A stretch of 64,000 nt of DNA from an uncultured Lachnospiraceae bacterium (GCA_900315495.1 OMZJ01000008.1:1-64000); one strand, 5' to 3'. Positions 43,999 through 53,755 are shown, counted from the first letter of the stretch. The notes: generated from the letters alone by a model not told the origin. Numbers and translations: made by a program.

Positions 43999-45705
43999 AT
44001 GAGAAAATTGAAAACCGCATTGGCAGTTCTCAGTGCTGTCGCTATGGTCATTCCGTCCGGTACCGCATTTGCCGCTTCGGATGACGGCGGAGCAGGGGAA
44101 CTCACGGAAGTCGGAACCTACCCGATTTACGATGGTGATGAACCGCTTTCCTTCACCATGTTCCGTCTTTCGATGCCGAACGTCGAGGATTTCGCGACCA
44201 ATGACTTCACCAAGTACATGGAAGATCTCACGAACATCCATTTCGACTTCGAGACCGGAACCCGTGACGACCGCTATGACAAGATCAACATGGAGTTCAA
44301 CACCGGAACGTATCCGGACTGCATCATGTATGTCTCGGTCGACCAGGCGAAATGGGGCATGGATGAGGGTATCCTGATTCCGCTGGATGATCTGATCTAT
44401 GAGAACATGCCGAACTACGTGGAGAAGATGGGCGATTACATCGATTCCACCAGAGCGGCGGACGGCCATATCTATGCGATCGCCGGATTCAACGACTGCT
44501 ATCACTGCTCGTTCGGCCGCAAGATGTGGGTCAATACCGAATATCTGGATGAGATGGGCGTTGAGGTTCCGACCACGACGGATGAGTTCTACGACGTCTG
44601 CAAGAAGTTTGTCGAGACTTATCCGGACAAGATCGCAATCGGCGGCGCAAACTCCGGCTGGTATGTCGACTTTGTCGCATGGATCATGAACGCATTCCAG
44701 TTCGATCCGGGCAAGAGCCAGGACTATAATGTCAAGGTTGCGGTGGATCCGGACGGCAATGTGGTCGAGACAGCCAATACCGATGCCTACCGCGAAGGCC
44801 TGAAGTATCTGAGATCCCTGTATGATCTCGGCGCGATCTATGACGGCGACTTCACGCAGGATGCAGAGACACTCCGCAACATCATGAACCAGGAAGACGA
44901 GCCGGTGCTGTTTGTTCCGTTCGGCACAATCTCCGACGGCGTTGACGCTGATTCCAACAACGAGCTGTACCGCAAGTATCAGTGCATCGCTCCGCTGAAG
45001 GGACCGGACGGCGCCCAGTACACCACATGGTTCAAGTATGACGCCGTGGAAGAGGGCAGCTTCTCCATCACCGACAAGTGCACGAATCCGGCAGCTCTGC
45101 TTCGCTGGGTGGATTACTTCTTCTCCGAGAAAGGTGACATCTCTTCTCAGTACGGCGCAGATGAGGGCACCGACTGGGTGTGGGAGCCGAACGACGGCTC
45201 CGTCGGCCTGAACGGCAAGCCTGCCATGTATGAGATTTCCGATTCTGCCCAGTATTCCTCCGAGGCACAGAACCACGACTGGCAGGATGTTGTCATCCGC
45301 TATGCACCGGCTGATTATCGTCTCGGCCAGGCAACGGATCCGGATATCGATACCGGAACCTCCGCAGGACTGGAAAAGCTTCTGTACGATGCTTCTGTCA
45401 TGATGGAGCCGTACAAGCAGGATCCGGCAAAGGGCGACCTCGATATCCTTCCGACGCTGAAGCTTACGGCAGACGAGGCGAGCAGCATCTCCACGATCGG
45501 TGTCGAGGTGGAGAACTACATCGCTTCCAGCAAGGTCAGCTTCATCAACGGCGAGTGGGACATCAACGATGATGCACAGTGGGATTCTTACCTGAAGGGA
45601 CTGGATGATTCCGGTCTGCAGACTCTGCTGGAGGTCTATCAGACCGCATATGACCGGTCTAAGGAAGCTTCCGCCGAGAGTGAGACGGAGACTGCAGCAG
45701 AATAA
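43999..45705 (+). CDS. Extracellular sugar-binding protein of a CUT1-type ABC transporter
   Basis: 568 residues, the large LplA/YtcQ type of solute-binding protein that partners LplB and YtcP permeases. The signal peptide is RKLKTALAVLSAVAMVIPSG ending TAFA, with signal peptidase I cleavage before ASDDGG. There is no lipobox cysteine, which is unusual for a Gram-positive binding protein. The mature protein is acidic and Tyr/Trp-rich, and ends in a Ser/Glu/Thr tail. AAAGGAGG precedes the ATG. A terminator separates it from the permeases, consistent with more binding protein than permease. The substrate is probably an oligosaccharide. Confidence 0.9.
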   Translation: MRKLKTALAVLSAVAMVIPSGTAFAASDDGGAGELTEVGTYPIYDGDEPLSFTMFRLSMPNVEDFATNDFTKYMEDLTNIHFDFETGTRDDRYDKINMEFNTGTYPDCIMYVSVDQAKWGMDEGILIPLDDLIYENMPNYVEKMGDYIDSTRAADGHIYAIAGFNDCYHCSFGRKMWVNTEYLDEMGVEVPTTTDEFYDVCKKFVETYPDKIAIGGANSGWYVDFVAWIMNAFQFDPGKSQDYNVKVAVDPDGNVVETANTDAYREGLKYLRSLYDLGAIYDGDFTQDAETLRNIMNQEDEPVLFVPFGTISDGVDADSNNELYRKYQCIAPLKGPDGAQYTTWFKYDAVEEGSFSITDKCTNPAALLRWVDYFFSEKGDISSQYGADEGTDWVWEPNDGSVGLNGKPAMYEISDSAQYSSEAQNHDWQDVVIRYAPADYRLGQATDPDIDTGTSAGLEKLLYDASVMMEPYKQDPAKGDLDILPTLKLTADEASSISTIGVEVENYIASSKVSFINGEWDINDDAQWDSYLKGLDDSGLQTLLEVYQTAYDRSKEASAESETETAAE

Positions 45706-45744
45706 TCCATCGGTCAGGACACGAAGAATCTGACAGGACGTTGC

Positions 45745-45780
45745 AAGGGCCTGCCTGTTTCCAGCAGGCAGGCCCTTTTT
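45745..45780 (+). terminator. Intra-operon terminator between binding protein and permease genes
   Basis: A 13-bp perfect stem (AAGGGCCTGCCTG / CAGGCAGGCCCTT), 7-nt loop and T tract follow the binding protein gene by 40 bp. Partial readthrough would set binding protein to permease stoichiometry. Confidence 0.88.
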
Positions 45781-45897
45781 CTGAGGATCGTCCGGCAGCG
45801 AGCCGTATGCAGAGAGACAAAACCAGGAAAAGGGAAGAGATCCCGACACCTCGCACAGGGCCCGATGCCGGCCGGCAGACGGGAAAGGAGAGAAAGA

Positions 45898-46860
45898 ATG
45901 AGTAAACAAAGCCAGACGGCGGTTCCGGCTCCCGCCGGAGACAGCGGAAAGAAAAGAAAGAAGAAAAAGCTGGGCACCAGCTACAACTGGCAGTTCTGGG
46001 CGATCATTGCCCTTCCGATGATCTATGCCTTTATTTTTGCCTATGTTCCGATGGGCGGAATCATTATGGCGTTCGAGAACTATTCCCCGCGGAAGGGAAT
46101 TTTCCACAGCCAGTGGGTCGGGCTGAGGTATTTCCGCCAGTTCTTCACGACGCCGTCCAGCTCCCGGATCATTATCAACACGCTGCGGCTCGGCATTTAC
46201 AGCCTTCTGGTCAATTTTCCGCTGCCGATCATCCTGGCCATCTGCCTGAATGAGATGCGCAGCCAGAAATACAAGAAATTCATCCAGATGGTCACCTATG
46301 CGCCGTACTTCATCTCCACCGTCGTTCTGGTCGGTATGATGATGAAGAGCATGGATCTGCGGACTGGTATCTTCAATACCGTGCTCAAGGCGCTGGGATT
46401 CCAGCCAGTCAACTTCTTCGGGGATGCCAGTCTGTTTCCGTCCCTCTATGTGTGGAGCACGCTCTGGCAGACCGCCGGCTATTCCTCGATCATTTACATC
46501 GCCGCGCTGGCCGGGGTGAATCCGGAACTGCAGGAGGCAGCCATCGTGGACGGCGCTTCCCGCATCCAGAGAATCCTCCATGTGGATCTCCCCTCGATCG
46601 CGCCGACGATCATCACGATGCTGATTTTCAATTCTGCCAGTGTCATCAACATCGGTTTTGACAAAGTTTATCTGATGCAGAATGACATCAACCGCAGTAC
46701 CTCGGAAGTGATTTCAACCTTCGTGTACAAGGTCGGTCTGACGCAGGGCGACTTCGGCTTCTCCACCGCCGCAGGCCTGTTCCAGTCTGCCATCAGCTTC
46801 GGACTGCTTGTGCTGGTGAACTTTATCTGCAAGCGCCTGACAGACACGAGCCTCTGGTAA
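45898..46860 (+). CDS. ABC transporter permease, LplB family
   Basis: 320 residues with six predicted membrane helices after a basic cytosolic N-terminus (GKKRKKKKLGTSYN). The binding-protein-dependent permease EAA loop appears as ELQEAAIVDGASRIQRILHV, the contact for the ATPase. LplB-type permeases form a heterodimer with YtcP-type partners, encoded next. No ATPase gene is present; such transporters usually share a MsmK-like ATPase encoded elsewhere. The ATG follows GGAAAGGAGAGAAAG. Confidence 0.93.
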   Translation: MSKQSQTAVPAPAGDSGKKRKKKKLGTSYNWQFWAIIALPMIYAFIFAYVPMGGIIMAFENYSPRKGIFHSQWVGLRYFRQFFTTPSSSRIIINTLRLGIYSLLVNFPLPIILAICLNEMRSQKYKKFIQMVTYAPYFISTVVLVGMMMKSMDLRTGIFNTVLKALGFQPVNFFGDASLFPSLYVWSTLWQTAGYSSIIYIAALAGVNPELQEAAIVDGASRIQRILHVDLPSIAPTIITMLIFNSASVINIGFDKVYLMQNDINRSTSEVISTFVYKVGLTQGDFGFSTAAGLFQSAISFGLLVLVNFICKRLTDTSLW

Positions 46861-46875
46861 AGAAGGGAGAAACCA

Positions 46876-47829
46876 ATGAACAGTCAAGAAAAAGCAATCG
46901 ACAGAGCCGCGAAGCGCGCGGGAAAGGGCGATCCGCTGCACGCGTTCAAGAGCGAGAGCACCGGCGAGAAGATCGGCACCATCGTACTGTACCTTGTCAT
47001 GACGATGCTGGTCCTTCTGGTCCTCCTCCCGGTTCTCAACATCATTGCCTGCTCCTTCTCCGAGCCGCAGGCCGTGATTTCGGGAAAGGTCGGGCTGTGG
47101 CCGGTCAATCCGACCCTTCGCGGGTACGACGCCGTCTTCAAGTACAAAAAGTTCTGGATCGGCCTGCGCAATTCCATCTTTTATACCGTGTTCGGCACGT
47201 TCGTCAACATCGTCATGACGGTGCTGTGTGCCTATCCGCTGTCCCGGAAGGAATTCACAGCCAGAAACAAGATCTCCATGTACTTCGTCTTCACGATGTA
47301 TTTCTCCGGCGGCCTGGTTCCGACCTTCCTGGTCATCACGAAGCTGCAGCTGGTCGATACCATCTGGGCGATGATCATCCCGGTGGCCATGTCCTCCTAC
47401 AACATGATCATCTGCCGCACCTACATGGTCAACTCGATTCCGGACGAATTGTATGAGGCCGGAGAGCTGGACGGCTGCACGCCGTTCCAGTATCTGATCC
47501 GCGTGGTGGTGCCGCTGTGCAAGCCGATCCTGGCAGTCCTGGTGCTGTATTACGCGGTCGGCCACTGGAATTCCTACCAGGATGCCATGTTCTATTTGAA
47601 GAGCGAGAACCTGATGCCGCTGCAGATTGTTCTGCGCGAAATCCTGATCCTCAGCGACGTGGATGTCACGATGATGGGAAGTGCCGACGCACTGGCGCGG
47701 CAGAGAGGCCTGAAGGATCTTCTTCAGTACAGCCTGATTGTGGTCTCTTCCCTGCCCGTCATGATCATCTATCCGTTCGTGCAGAAGTATTTTGTCAAGG
47801 GCGTGATGATCGGCGCCGTCAAAGGTTAA
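46876..47829 (+). CDS. Carbohydrate ABC transporter permease, YtcP/MalG-like
   Basis: 317 residues, six membrane helices. The EAA loop reads ELYEAGELDGCTPFQYLIRV. The C-terminus PFVQKYFVKGVMIGAVKG is typical of CUT1 MalG-type permeases. It is the second half of the transporter pair and follows LplB by 15 bp with AAGAAGGGAG upstream. A palindromic hairpin follows the stop. Confidence 0.93.
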   Translation: MNSQEKAIDRAAKRAGKGDPLHAFKSESTGEKIGTIVLYLVMTMLVLLVLLPVLNIIACSFSEPQAVISGKVGLWPVNPTLRGYDAVFKYKKFWIGLRNSIFYTVFGTFVNIVMTVLCAYPLSRKEFTARNKISMYFVFTMYFSGGLVPTFLVITKLQLVDTIWAMIIPVAMSSYNMIICRTYMVNSIPDELYEAGELDGCTPFQYLIRVVVPLCKPILAVLVLYYAVGHWNSYQDAMFYLKSENLMPLQIVLREILILSDVDVTMMGSADALARQRGLKDLLQYSLIVVSSLPVMIIYPFVQKYFVKGVMIGAVKG

Positions 47830-47837
47830 TCAGAATA

Positions 47838-47859
47838 CGGCGGCCAGATCTGGCCGCCG
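47838..47859 (+). terminator. Perfect 22-bp palindrome after the permease genes
   Basis: CGGCGGCCAGA and TCTGGCCGCCG form a loopless palindrome 8 bp after the permease stop, followed by CATTTC. Probably a weak terminator; the lack of a T tract may allow readthrough into cutC. Confidence 0.55.
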
Positions 47860-47954
47860 CATTTCAGTCAGACAGCCTTGATCATCCGGCTGCATCAAAG
47901 AACCGCGGCCGGGAAAGCCGCCGGAGGAAAATGCCGGAGCGGCAGAATGGGAGT

Positions 47955-48734
47955 ATGATGAACAGACTTCAGCTGGAAGTATGTGTCGACAGCATCGGGT
48001 CGGCCGTCTCCGCCGAGCGCGGCGGAGCCGACCGGCTCGAACTGTGTTCGGACCTGATTGTGGGCGGTACGACGCCCTGCGCGGTGCTGTACCGGGAAAT
48101 TAGGCGCCGCGTCGCGATTCCGATCCGCGTGCTGATCCGCCCGCGGTTCGGGGATTTCTGCTATAGCGAAGAAGAGTTCGGCCTGATCCTGGGAGAGATC
48201 CGCCTGTTCCGGGATCTGGGCGCGGATGCCGTTGTGATCGGGTGCCTCCGCCCGGACGGAACCTTCGACCGGGAACAGATGAAACAGGCGGTGGACGCGG
48301 CAGGCCCGATGGAAATCACCTGCCACAGAGCCTTTGACGTGTGCCGGGATCCCTTCGAGGCGCTGGACCTTCTGACAGATCTTGGCATCGGCACCGTGCT
48401 GACCTCCGGGCAGAAGAGAAGCGTTTCGGAGGGAGCGGACCTCCTGGCAGAGCTGGTCCGCCGCTCTGCGGGAAAAATCTCCGTCATGCCCGGCGGAGGC
48501 GTCAATGCGAAGGTGCTCCGGAAGCTGGTGCCGGAAGTCGGCGCCGGCGTCTACCACATGTCGGGGAAAAAGATTGTGGAAAGCCGCATGCAGTACCGGA
48601 GTCAGGAGGTTTCCATGGGCCTGCCCTCCCTCTCGGAATATGAGATCTGGGAGACAGATGAAAACGCGGTGCGGGCGGCCAGGACCGTCCTGGACGAATT
48701 TACGGAGGCCGGAACCAGTCCGGAGAAGAGATGA
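47955..48734 (+). CDS. cutC: CutC-family protein
   Basis: 259 residues with a TIM-barrel. Typical CutC motifs are LEVCVDSIGSAVSAERGGAD, RLELCSDLIVGGTTPC, IRVLIRPRFGDFCYSEEE and ITCHRAFDVCRDP. Originally tied to copper homeostasis, its biochemical role is unsettled, and in Firmicutes it often sits in sugar gene clusters, as here. The ATG pair at 47955/47958 matches the family N-terminus. An in-frame ATG at 47931 lies 3 nt from GGAGG, too close. ATGA overlap with the next gene. Confidence 0.9.
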   Translation: MMNRLQLEVCVDSIGSAVSAERGGADRLELCSDLIVGGTTPCAVLYREIRRRVAIPIRVLIRPRFGDFCYSEEEFGLILGEIRLFRDLGADAVVIGCLRPDGTFDREQMKQAVDAAGPMEITCHRAFDVCRDPFEALDLLTDLGIGTVLTSGQKRSVSEGADLLAELVRRSAGKISVMPGGGVNAKVLRKLVPEVGAGVYHMSGKKIVESRMQYRSQEVSMGLPSLSEYEIWETDENAVRAARTVLDEFTEAGTSPEKR

Positions 48735-51295
48735 AAGAATTTCTGAAGAATCATGAAGCGCAGATCCGCGCAGAATTTGACCGGCTCACAGCCCGTTTCC
48801 CGGCGCTGACGGAAGAGGTGCGAAAGGACCTTTTCGGGATGGACCGCGCCCACGGGCTGGCGCTGCAGTACCTGTATGACACGATGCCCCTTTCGGACCT
48901 GGCCGCGTACCCCGTGTCCGTCCTCCGAAGCTTTTCGGATCCGGCGGTGGATCTGTGGATGCAGTCCGGGCAGGTGCAGGAGATCCCGGAGGAGATCTGG
49001 CTCCCCTATGTCCTGTTCCACCGGGTCAACGAGGAGGAAATCCGCCCGTGCCGGGCATGCTTTGCGGAACAGCTTCTGCCGCGCATCGCCGGGAAGACGC
49101 CGTACGATGCCATTGTGGAAGCCAATTACTGGTGTGCCGAGCAGGGCACCTATCACGGAACCGACCGCCGCACCATCTCCCCGATGGCTTTCTACACCTG
49201 TGGAAGCGGGCGCTGCGGCGAGGAATCGGCTTTCTGCGTCAGCGCCCTCCGCGCTGCCGGCATTCCGGCCAGGCAGGTCTATGTGCCGCGCTGGGCACAC
49301 TGCGATGACAACCATGCCTGGGTCGAGGCGTGGTGCGACGGGCAGTGGTTTTTCCTGGGTGCCTGCGAGCCGCTTCTGACGCTCAACCGCGGGTGGTTCC
49401 CGCCGGCGGCGTCCCGCGTGATGATCGTTCATTCGCGCTTCTTCTGCCCGGAGGGCTGCAGCCTGATCCCGGAGGAGAAGGATGCGGATGTCATCGGGCG
49501 CGAGGGCGGTGTCCTGGTCCTGAATCAGACCGCCCGCTATGCGGACACGGTGCGCTTTCACATCCATGCGGAGGATGACGAGGGAAATCCCGCGGCCGGC
49601 GCGCGGATCCGCCTGCAGATTCTGAATGCGGCGGAGATCGCCGATCTGGCGCAGCTTTCGGCGGACGATGCGGGCGATGCGTCGGTCACGCTGGGAAAGG
49701 GGTCGGTCCGGGTCCTTGTATCCGACGGTGCGCGGGAGAGCACCGTCCTGGCGGATTCCGGCAGGGACGGGAGAATCTGCGTGCAGCTTCCGTCGTCCGG
49801 CACCTGCGGGGAGGCGGACACCACGGGAGAGACAGATGCCCGCTGGACGTCCATGATCTTCCGGGCGCCGGAGGAGACGCCGAAGTGGCCCCAGGGGGTT
49901 CCGGATGAAACCCGCCGGCAGGAGAAGGAAAAGCTGGAGCAGGCGTCGGCCGTCCGGCGGGCGCGCACCGGCCATTACGAGAACCCGGAGCGCGCCCGGT
50001 TCCTGGAGGAGGAGGTCTGCACCGCGGGGGATTCCTGGAAGGTGGAGGAGACCGCCTGGAAGGAGCGGCTTCTCGCCCATCTCTCCGACAAGGATCAGAA
50101 GGATTTCCGGGCGGATGTCCTGGCGTCCCATCTGCGTGCGGCCATGGCGGTCCGGGATCTGTCTCTGGATGAGGAGACCTTTGCCGCGTATGTGCTGAAT
50201 CCGCGGATTTCTTCGGAAGTATTGACGCCATGGCGGGAGGCCTGCGCCGGCGTGTTCGGCGGGGATTCGGCGTACCGCAGAAGTCCCGCGGAAATCTGGC
50301 AGTGGATCGGCGCACACATCCGGGATCTCCCCGGGCGGGAGCGCGCGTCGGTGATCACGCCCCCGGACGCGGTCCTGCGGTCCGGCTTCGGCAGTGCTCT
50401 GTCCCGGAAGGTTCTGTTTGCGGCGGCCTGCCGTTCCATCGGGATCCCTGCCAGACTCTCCCCTCTGGACGAGGCACCGGAATACCTGGTCGGAGGAGTC
50501 TGGAAGACGGCGGATCCGGCCGATGAGCGCGATGCTATGCTGAGGATCGATGCCGGCACGGAAGGACGGAAAGGGTATTACGTTTCCTGGACCGCGGCCC
50601 GGGCCGAGCGCGGCGAGGAGCACACGCTGGATCTTCCGGCGGCGGAGGTTTCGGAAACCGGGGACGGGATCCTTACTGTTCCGGTTCCGCACGGCGTCTA
50701 CCGGCTGTATACGACACTGCGCCTTCCGAACGGCACCCAGAAAGCAGAGATGGCGGAGATTGCCGTAAAGCCGCAGGCGCGCCGTCTGTGCCGGCTTCGC
50801 TTTGCCGAGGCGGAGCTGTCAGAGATGACGGTGGACTGCATGCTGCCGGATTTCCCGCTGCAGCGGACGGATCCTGCGGATTCTGAAATCCGTCTGTCGG
50901 AGGTGACCCGTGACGGCACGAAGATCCTCTTCTGGCTGGACGCGGCGAAGGAGCCGACCGAGCATATCTTCAATGAACTCCACGAATCCCGCGCATCGTT
51001 TGCCGCCGTGCAGAAATCGCTGGTCTTTATCCTGAAGTCGGAGGACGACCGGAAGGATCCACTGGTTGCCCGCGCACTGGCGGAATTCCCGGATGCGGTG
51101 ACCGTCACGGACGAGGGGGCATCGGGCGCGGAACCCTGCGCCCGGGCGGTCTATGTCAACCCCGAGGCGCTTCCGCTGATCATCCTGACGGACGGCGCCT
51201 GCCATGCGGTTTTTGCGCGGGCTGGCTACAGCGTCGGCACGGCAGCCCTGCTTCTCCGCGTTCTGGCCATGCTCCGGACACCGAAACAGAAATAA
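48731..51295 (+). CDS. Large transglutaminase-like domain protein
   Basis: 854 residues, no signal peptide. A transglutaminase/protease-like domain at about 115-225 has the triad C162 (SGRCGEES), H195 (DDNHAWVEAW) and an acidic residue E213 (GACEPL). A beta-sandwich follows (VRFHIHAEDDEG), then a charged helical region. A second, degenerate transglutaminase-like region near 530-600 (IPARLSPLDEAPEY) lacks the Cys-His pattern, and more beta-sandwich ends the protein. Cytosolic proteins of this build are seen beside sugar genes in Clostridia, but their substrate is unknown. The ATG overlaps the cutC stop. Confidence 0.78.
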   Translation: MKEFLKNHEAQIRAEFDRLTARFPALTEEVRKDLFGMDRAHGLALQYLYDTMPLSDLAAYPVSVLRSFSDPAVDLWMQSGQVQEIPEEIWLPYVLFHRVNEEEIRPCRACFAEQLLPRIAGKTPYDAIVEANYWCAEQGTYHGTDRRTISPMAFYTCGSGRCGEESAFCVSALRAAGIPARQVYVPRWAHCDDNHAWVEAWCDGQWFFLGACEPLLTLNRGWFPPAASRVMIVHSRFFCPEGCSLIPEEKDADVIGREGGVLVLNQTARYADTVRFHIHAEDDEGNPAAGARIRLQILNAAEIADLAQLSADDAGDASVTLGKGSVRVLVSDGARESTVLADSGRDGRICVQLPSSGTCGEADTTGETDARWTSMIFRAPEETPKWPQGVPDETRRQEKEKLEQASAVRRARTGHYENPERARFLEEEVCTAGDSWKVEETAWKERLLAHLSDKDQKDFRADVLASHLRAAMAVRDLSLDEETFAAYVLNPRISSEVLTPWREACAGVFGGDSAYRRSPAEIWQWIGAHIRDLPGRERASVITPPDAVLRSGFGSALSRKVLFAAACRSIGIPARLSPLDEAPEYLVGGVWKTADPADERDAMLRIDAGTEGRKGYYVSWTAARAERGEEHTLDLPAAEVSETGDGILTVPVPHGVYRLYTTLRLPNGTQKAEMAEIAVKPQARRLCRLRFAEAELSEMTVDCMLPDFPLQRTDPADSEIRLSEVTRDGTKILFWLDAAKEPTEHIFNELHESRASFAAVQKSLVFILKSEDDRKDPLVARALAEFPDAVTVTDEGASGAEPCARAVYVNPEALPLIILTDGACHAVFARAGYSVGTAALLLRVLAMLRTPKQK

Positions 51296-51473
51296 AATTT
51301 CCTGCTGTACTTCTGCCCGCGGGCCGGGGAAGGTGCATGAACGGTGACTGACGCCGACGATGGATCAAGGTTCTGCCGAAAGGTCAGGGCAGATTTTCAA
51401 GAACCGGGAGCCTCGGGCGGCCGGCAGGGTCAGAGCGGGAAACTTATGGGGTGCATTGCAGGGCGTTCTGTGG

Positions 51474-51479
51474 TACAAT
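51474..51479 (+). promoter_or_regulatory. Possible -10 element upstream of fucI
   Basis: TACAAT (5/6) lies 122 bp before the fucI start; no clear -35 is seen at the right distance. The rest of the 305-bp gap (51296-51600) holds no supportable gene. An in-frame ATG at 51513 would add 29 residues to FucI but lacks the strong ribosome-binding site of the downstream start. Confidence 0.35.
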
Positions 51480-51600
51480 GCAGTCAGTGTTAAATTTTCG
51501 AAAGAGGAAATCAATGGGATATTATCGGTCAGACGTCCGGCGGGGAGATGCCTCGTCCGATGGCGTACAGACCGAAATCATAAAGGAGGATACCACCAAT

Positions 51601-53412
51601 ATGGCTCAGAGCAGACTGATCGGATCCTATCCGGTCATTGGAATCCGTCCCACCATCGATGGGCGGCGCGGCTACCTGAAGGTCAGGGAATCGCTGGAGG
51701 AGCAGACCATGAACATGGCCCGGTCCGCCAAAAAATTGTTTGAGGACAATCTCCGTTATTCTGACGGAGAGCCGGTGAAGGTCGTCATTTCTCCGACGAC
51801 CATCGGCCGCGTGGCCGAGGCAGCCGTCTGTGAGGACTACTTCCGCAAGGAGGGAGTGGCCATCACTCTGACGGTCACCCCGTGCTGGTGCTACGGCGCC
51901 GAGACAATGGACATGGATCCGCAGACCATCAAGGCCGTCTGGGGATTCAACGGGACAGAGCGCCCGGGTGCAGTCTACCTGGCATCGGTGCTTGCAACCC
52001 ACGCCCAGAAGGGGCTTCCGGCATTCGGCATCTACGGACATGAGGTCCAGGAAGCGGATGACACGGAAATTCCGGAGGATGTCCGGGAGAAGCTTCTCCG
52101 GTTCGGCCGGGCAGCCGTTGCCGCCGCGACCATGCGCGGAAAGAGTTATCTGCAGATCGGATCCGTCACGATGGGCATCGGCGGCGCGATCATGAACCCG
52201 GATTTCCTGGAGGAATATCTGGGCATGCGCGTGGAATCCGTCGATGAGGTCGAGATCATCCGCCGGATGGAGCAGGGCATCTACGATCAGAAAGAGTATG
52301 AGAAGGCCCTCGCCTGGACGAAGGCGCACTGCCCGGAGGGATTCGACAAGAACCCGAAGGAGATTCAGCGCACGCCGGCCCAGAAGGAGAAAGAGTGGGA
52401 GTTCACGGTCAAGATGATGTGCATCATCAAGGACCTGATGAACGGAAACAAGAATCTTCCCGCAGGCTGCGAGGAGGAGATGGTCGGACACAATGCCATC
52501 GCCGCCGGCTTCCAGGGGCAGAGACAGTGGACCGATTTCTATCCCAATGGCGACTTCTCGGAGGCCATGCTCAATACCACCTTCGACTGGAACGGAGCGC
52601 GGGAGCCGTACATTCTGGCGACCGAGAACGACATTCTGAACGGCCTTTCCATGCTGTTCATGAAGCTTCTCACCAACCGCGCCCAGATGTTCTCCGACGT
52701 GAGAACGTTCTGGAGCCCGTCCTCTGTCAAGCGCTGCACCGGCTATGATCTGGAGGGAAAGGCCGCACAGAACGGCGGCTTCCTGCACCTGATCAATTCC
52801 GGCGCGACCTGCCTGGATGCCTCCGGCAGGTCGCTGGACGAAAACGGCAACCCGGTCATGAAGCCGTGGTACGATGTCACGGAAAAGGACATGGACGCCA
52901 TGCTGAAGGCGACCACCTGGAATGCGGCGGATCTCGGGTATTTCCGCGGCGGCGGATTCTCCTCCCGCTTTGTGACAGAGGCAGAGATGCCGATGACCAT
53001 GATGCGTCTGAACCTGGTCAAGGGCCTCGGCCCGGTGGTCCAGATTGCCGAGGGATGGACCGTCAACCTGCCCAAGGATGTGACGGAAAAGCTCTGGAAG
53101 AGAACCGACTACACCTGGCCGTGCACCTGGTTCACACCGCGCTGCGACGGCAAAGAGGGTCCGTTCAAGAGCGCCTATGATGTGATGAATCACTGGGGCG
53201 CCAATCACGGGGCGACCAGCTACGGCCACATCGGCGCGGATATCATCACGCTCTGCTCGATCCTTCGGATTCCGGTCTGCATGCACAATGTGCCGGAAGA
53301 CCGGATCTTCCGCCCGGCGGCATGGAATGCGTTCGGCATGAATCCGGAGGGTGCGGACTACCGTGCCTGCGCGAATTTCGGACCCAGATATCTGAACCTG
53401 AAGAAGAAATAA
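51601..53412 (+). CDS. fucI: L-fucose isomerase
   Basis: 603 residues, the length of hexameric Mn-dependent L-fucose isomerase. The N-terminus [19 protein letters not shown] is diagnostic. Central motifs include [14 protein letters not shown] and [20 protein letters not shown]; the metal-site region contains [20 protein letters not shown] and the C-terminal half carries [16 protein letters not shown]. It interconverts L-fucose and L-fuculose (and D-arabinose/D-ribulose). The ATG at 51601 has AAAGGAGGATACC upstream. No fuculokinase or aldolase gene is near, so the rest of the pathway must be elsewhere. Confidence 0.95.
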   Translation: MAQSRLIGSYPVIGIRPTIDGRRGYLKVRESLEEQTMNMARSAKKLFEDNLRYSDGEPVKVVISPTTIGRVAEAAVCEDYFRKEGVAITLTVTPCWCYGAETMDMDPQTIKAVWGFNGTERPGAVYLASVLATHAQKGLPAFGIYGHEVQEADDTEIPEDVREKLLRFGRAAVAAATMRGKSYLQIGSVTMGIGGAIMNPDFLEEYLGMRVESVDEVEIIRRMEQGIYDQKEYEKALAWTKAHCPEGFDKNPKEIQRTPAQKEKEWEFTVKMMCIIKDLMNGNKNLPAGCEEEMVGHNAIAAGFQGQRQWTDFYPNGDFSEAMLNTTFDWNGAREPYILATENDILNGLSMLFMKLLTNRAQMFSDVRTFWSPSSVKRCTGYDLEGKAAQNGGFLHLINSGATCLDASGRSLDENGNPVMKPWYDVTEKDMDAMLKATTWNAADLGYFRGGGFSSRFVTEAEMPMTMMRLNLVKGLGPVVQIAEGWTVNLPKDVTEKLWKRTDYTWPCTWFTPRCDGKEGPFKSAYDVMNHWGANHGATSYGHIGADIITLCSILRIPVCMHNVPEDRIFRPAAWNAFGMNPEGADYRACANFGPRYLNLKKK

Positions 53413-53429
53413 TCAAACACAGATTTTCG

Positions 53430-53461
53430 TGCGCGCTGTCCGGTATTCCGGGCAGCGCGCA
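53430..53461 (+). terminator. Hairpin after fucI
   Basis: TGCGCGCTGTCCGG pairs with CCGGGCAGCGCGCA around a short loop, with one G-T wobble, 17 bp after the fucI stop. No T tract, so it may be a weak terminator or an mRNA-stabilising structure. Confidence 0.55.
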
Positions 53462-53482
53462 GATCATCGGGAAAGGAAAAAG

Positions 53483-53755
53483 ATGAATGAAGCGGACAGA
53501 CTGACAGACTGGCTGGCAAAATGGAACCGGTTTTTTCCGGTCAGCCATTCGGTCACGGCGGGTGAGCCGGCCACCCTTCTGGCATCGTTTCTGATCTATC
53601 TGGCAGGCGCGGGCGTGTCCTGGCTGATTCTGTCCTTCGTTCTGGGCAGAATTCCCGGGATCGGCGCGGTGTTTCATGCAGGATTCGTCTTCTTTGCGCT
53701 CTACTGCATGTGCGGAATGATCGATTCGATGCTTCTTTATTTCCGGAAAATCTGA
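53483..53755 (+). CDS. Small membrane protein, 90 residues
   Basis: A soluble amphipathic N-terminus (ADRLTDWLAKWNRFFPVSHS) precedes two hydrophobic helices (ATLLASFLIYLAGAGVSWLI and GFVFFALYCMCGMIDSMLL). The ATG has GAAAGGAAAAAG upstream. The following 185-bp gap contains two copies of TTTCCGGAAACC and the promoter of the Gls24 gene, so it is probably monocistronic or a tail of the fucI transcript. No family recognised. Confidence 0.6.
   Translation: MNEADRLTDWLAKWNRFFPVSHSVTAGEPATLLASFLIYLAGAGVSWLILSFVLGRIPGIGAVFHAGFVFFALYCMCGMIDSMLLYFRKI

Noticed and set aside
43921-46581. 886-codon open frame on the minus strand, opposite the binding protein and permease genes
   Set aside because: It mirrors well-supported plus-strand genes. 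Its translation is rich in Arg/His/Asp with no domain, a common artefact of GC-rich codon bias.
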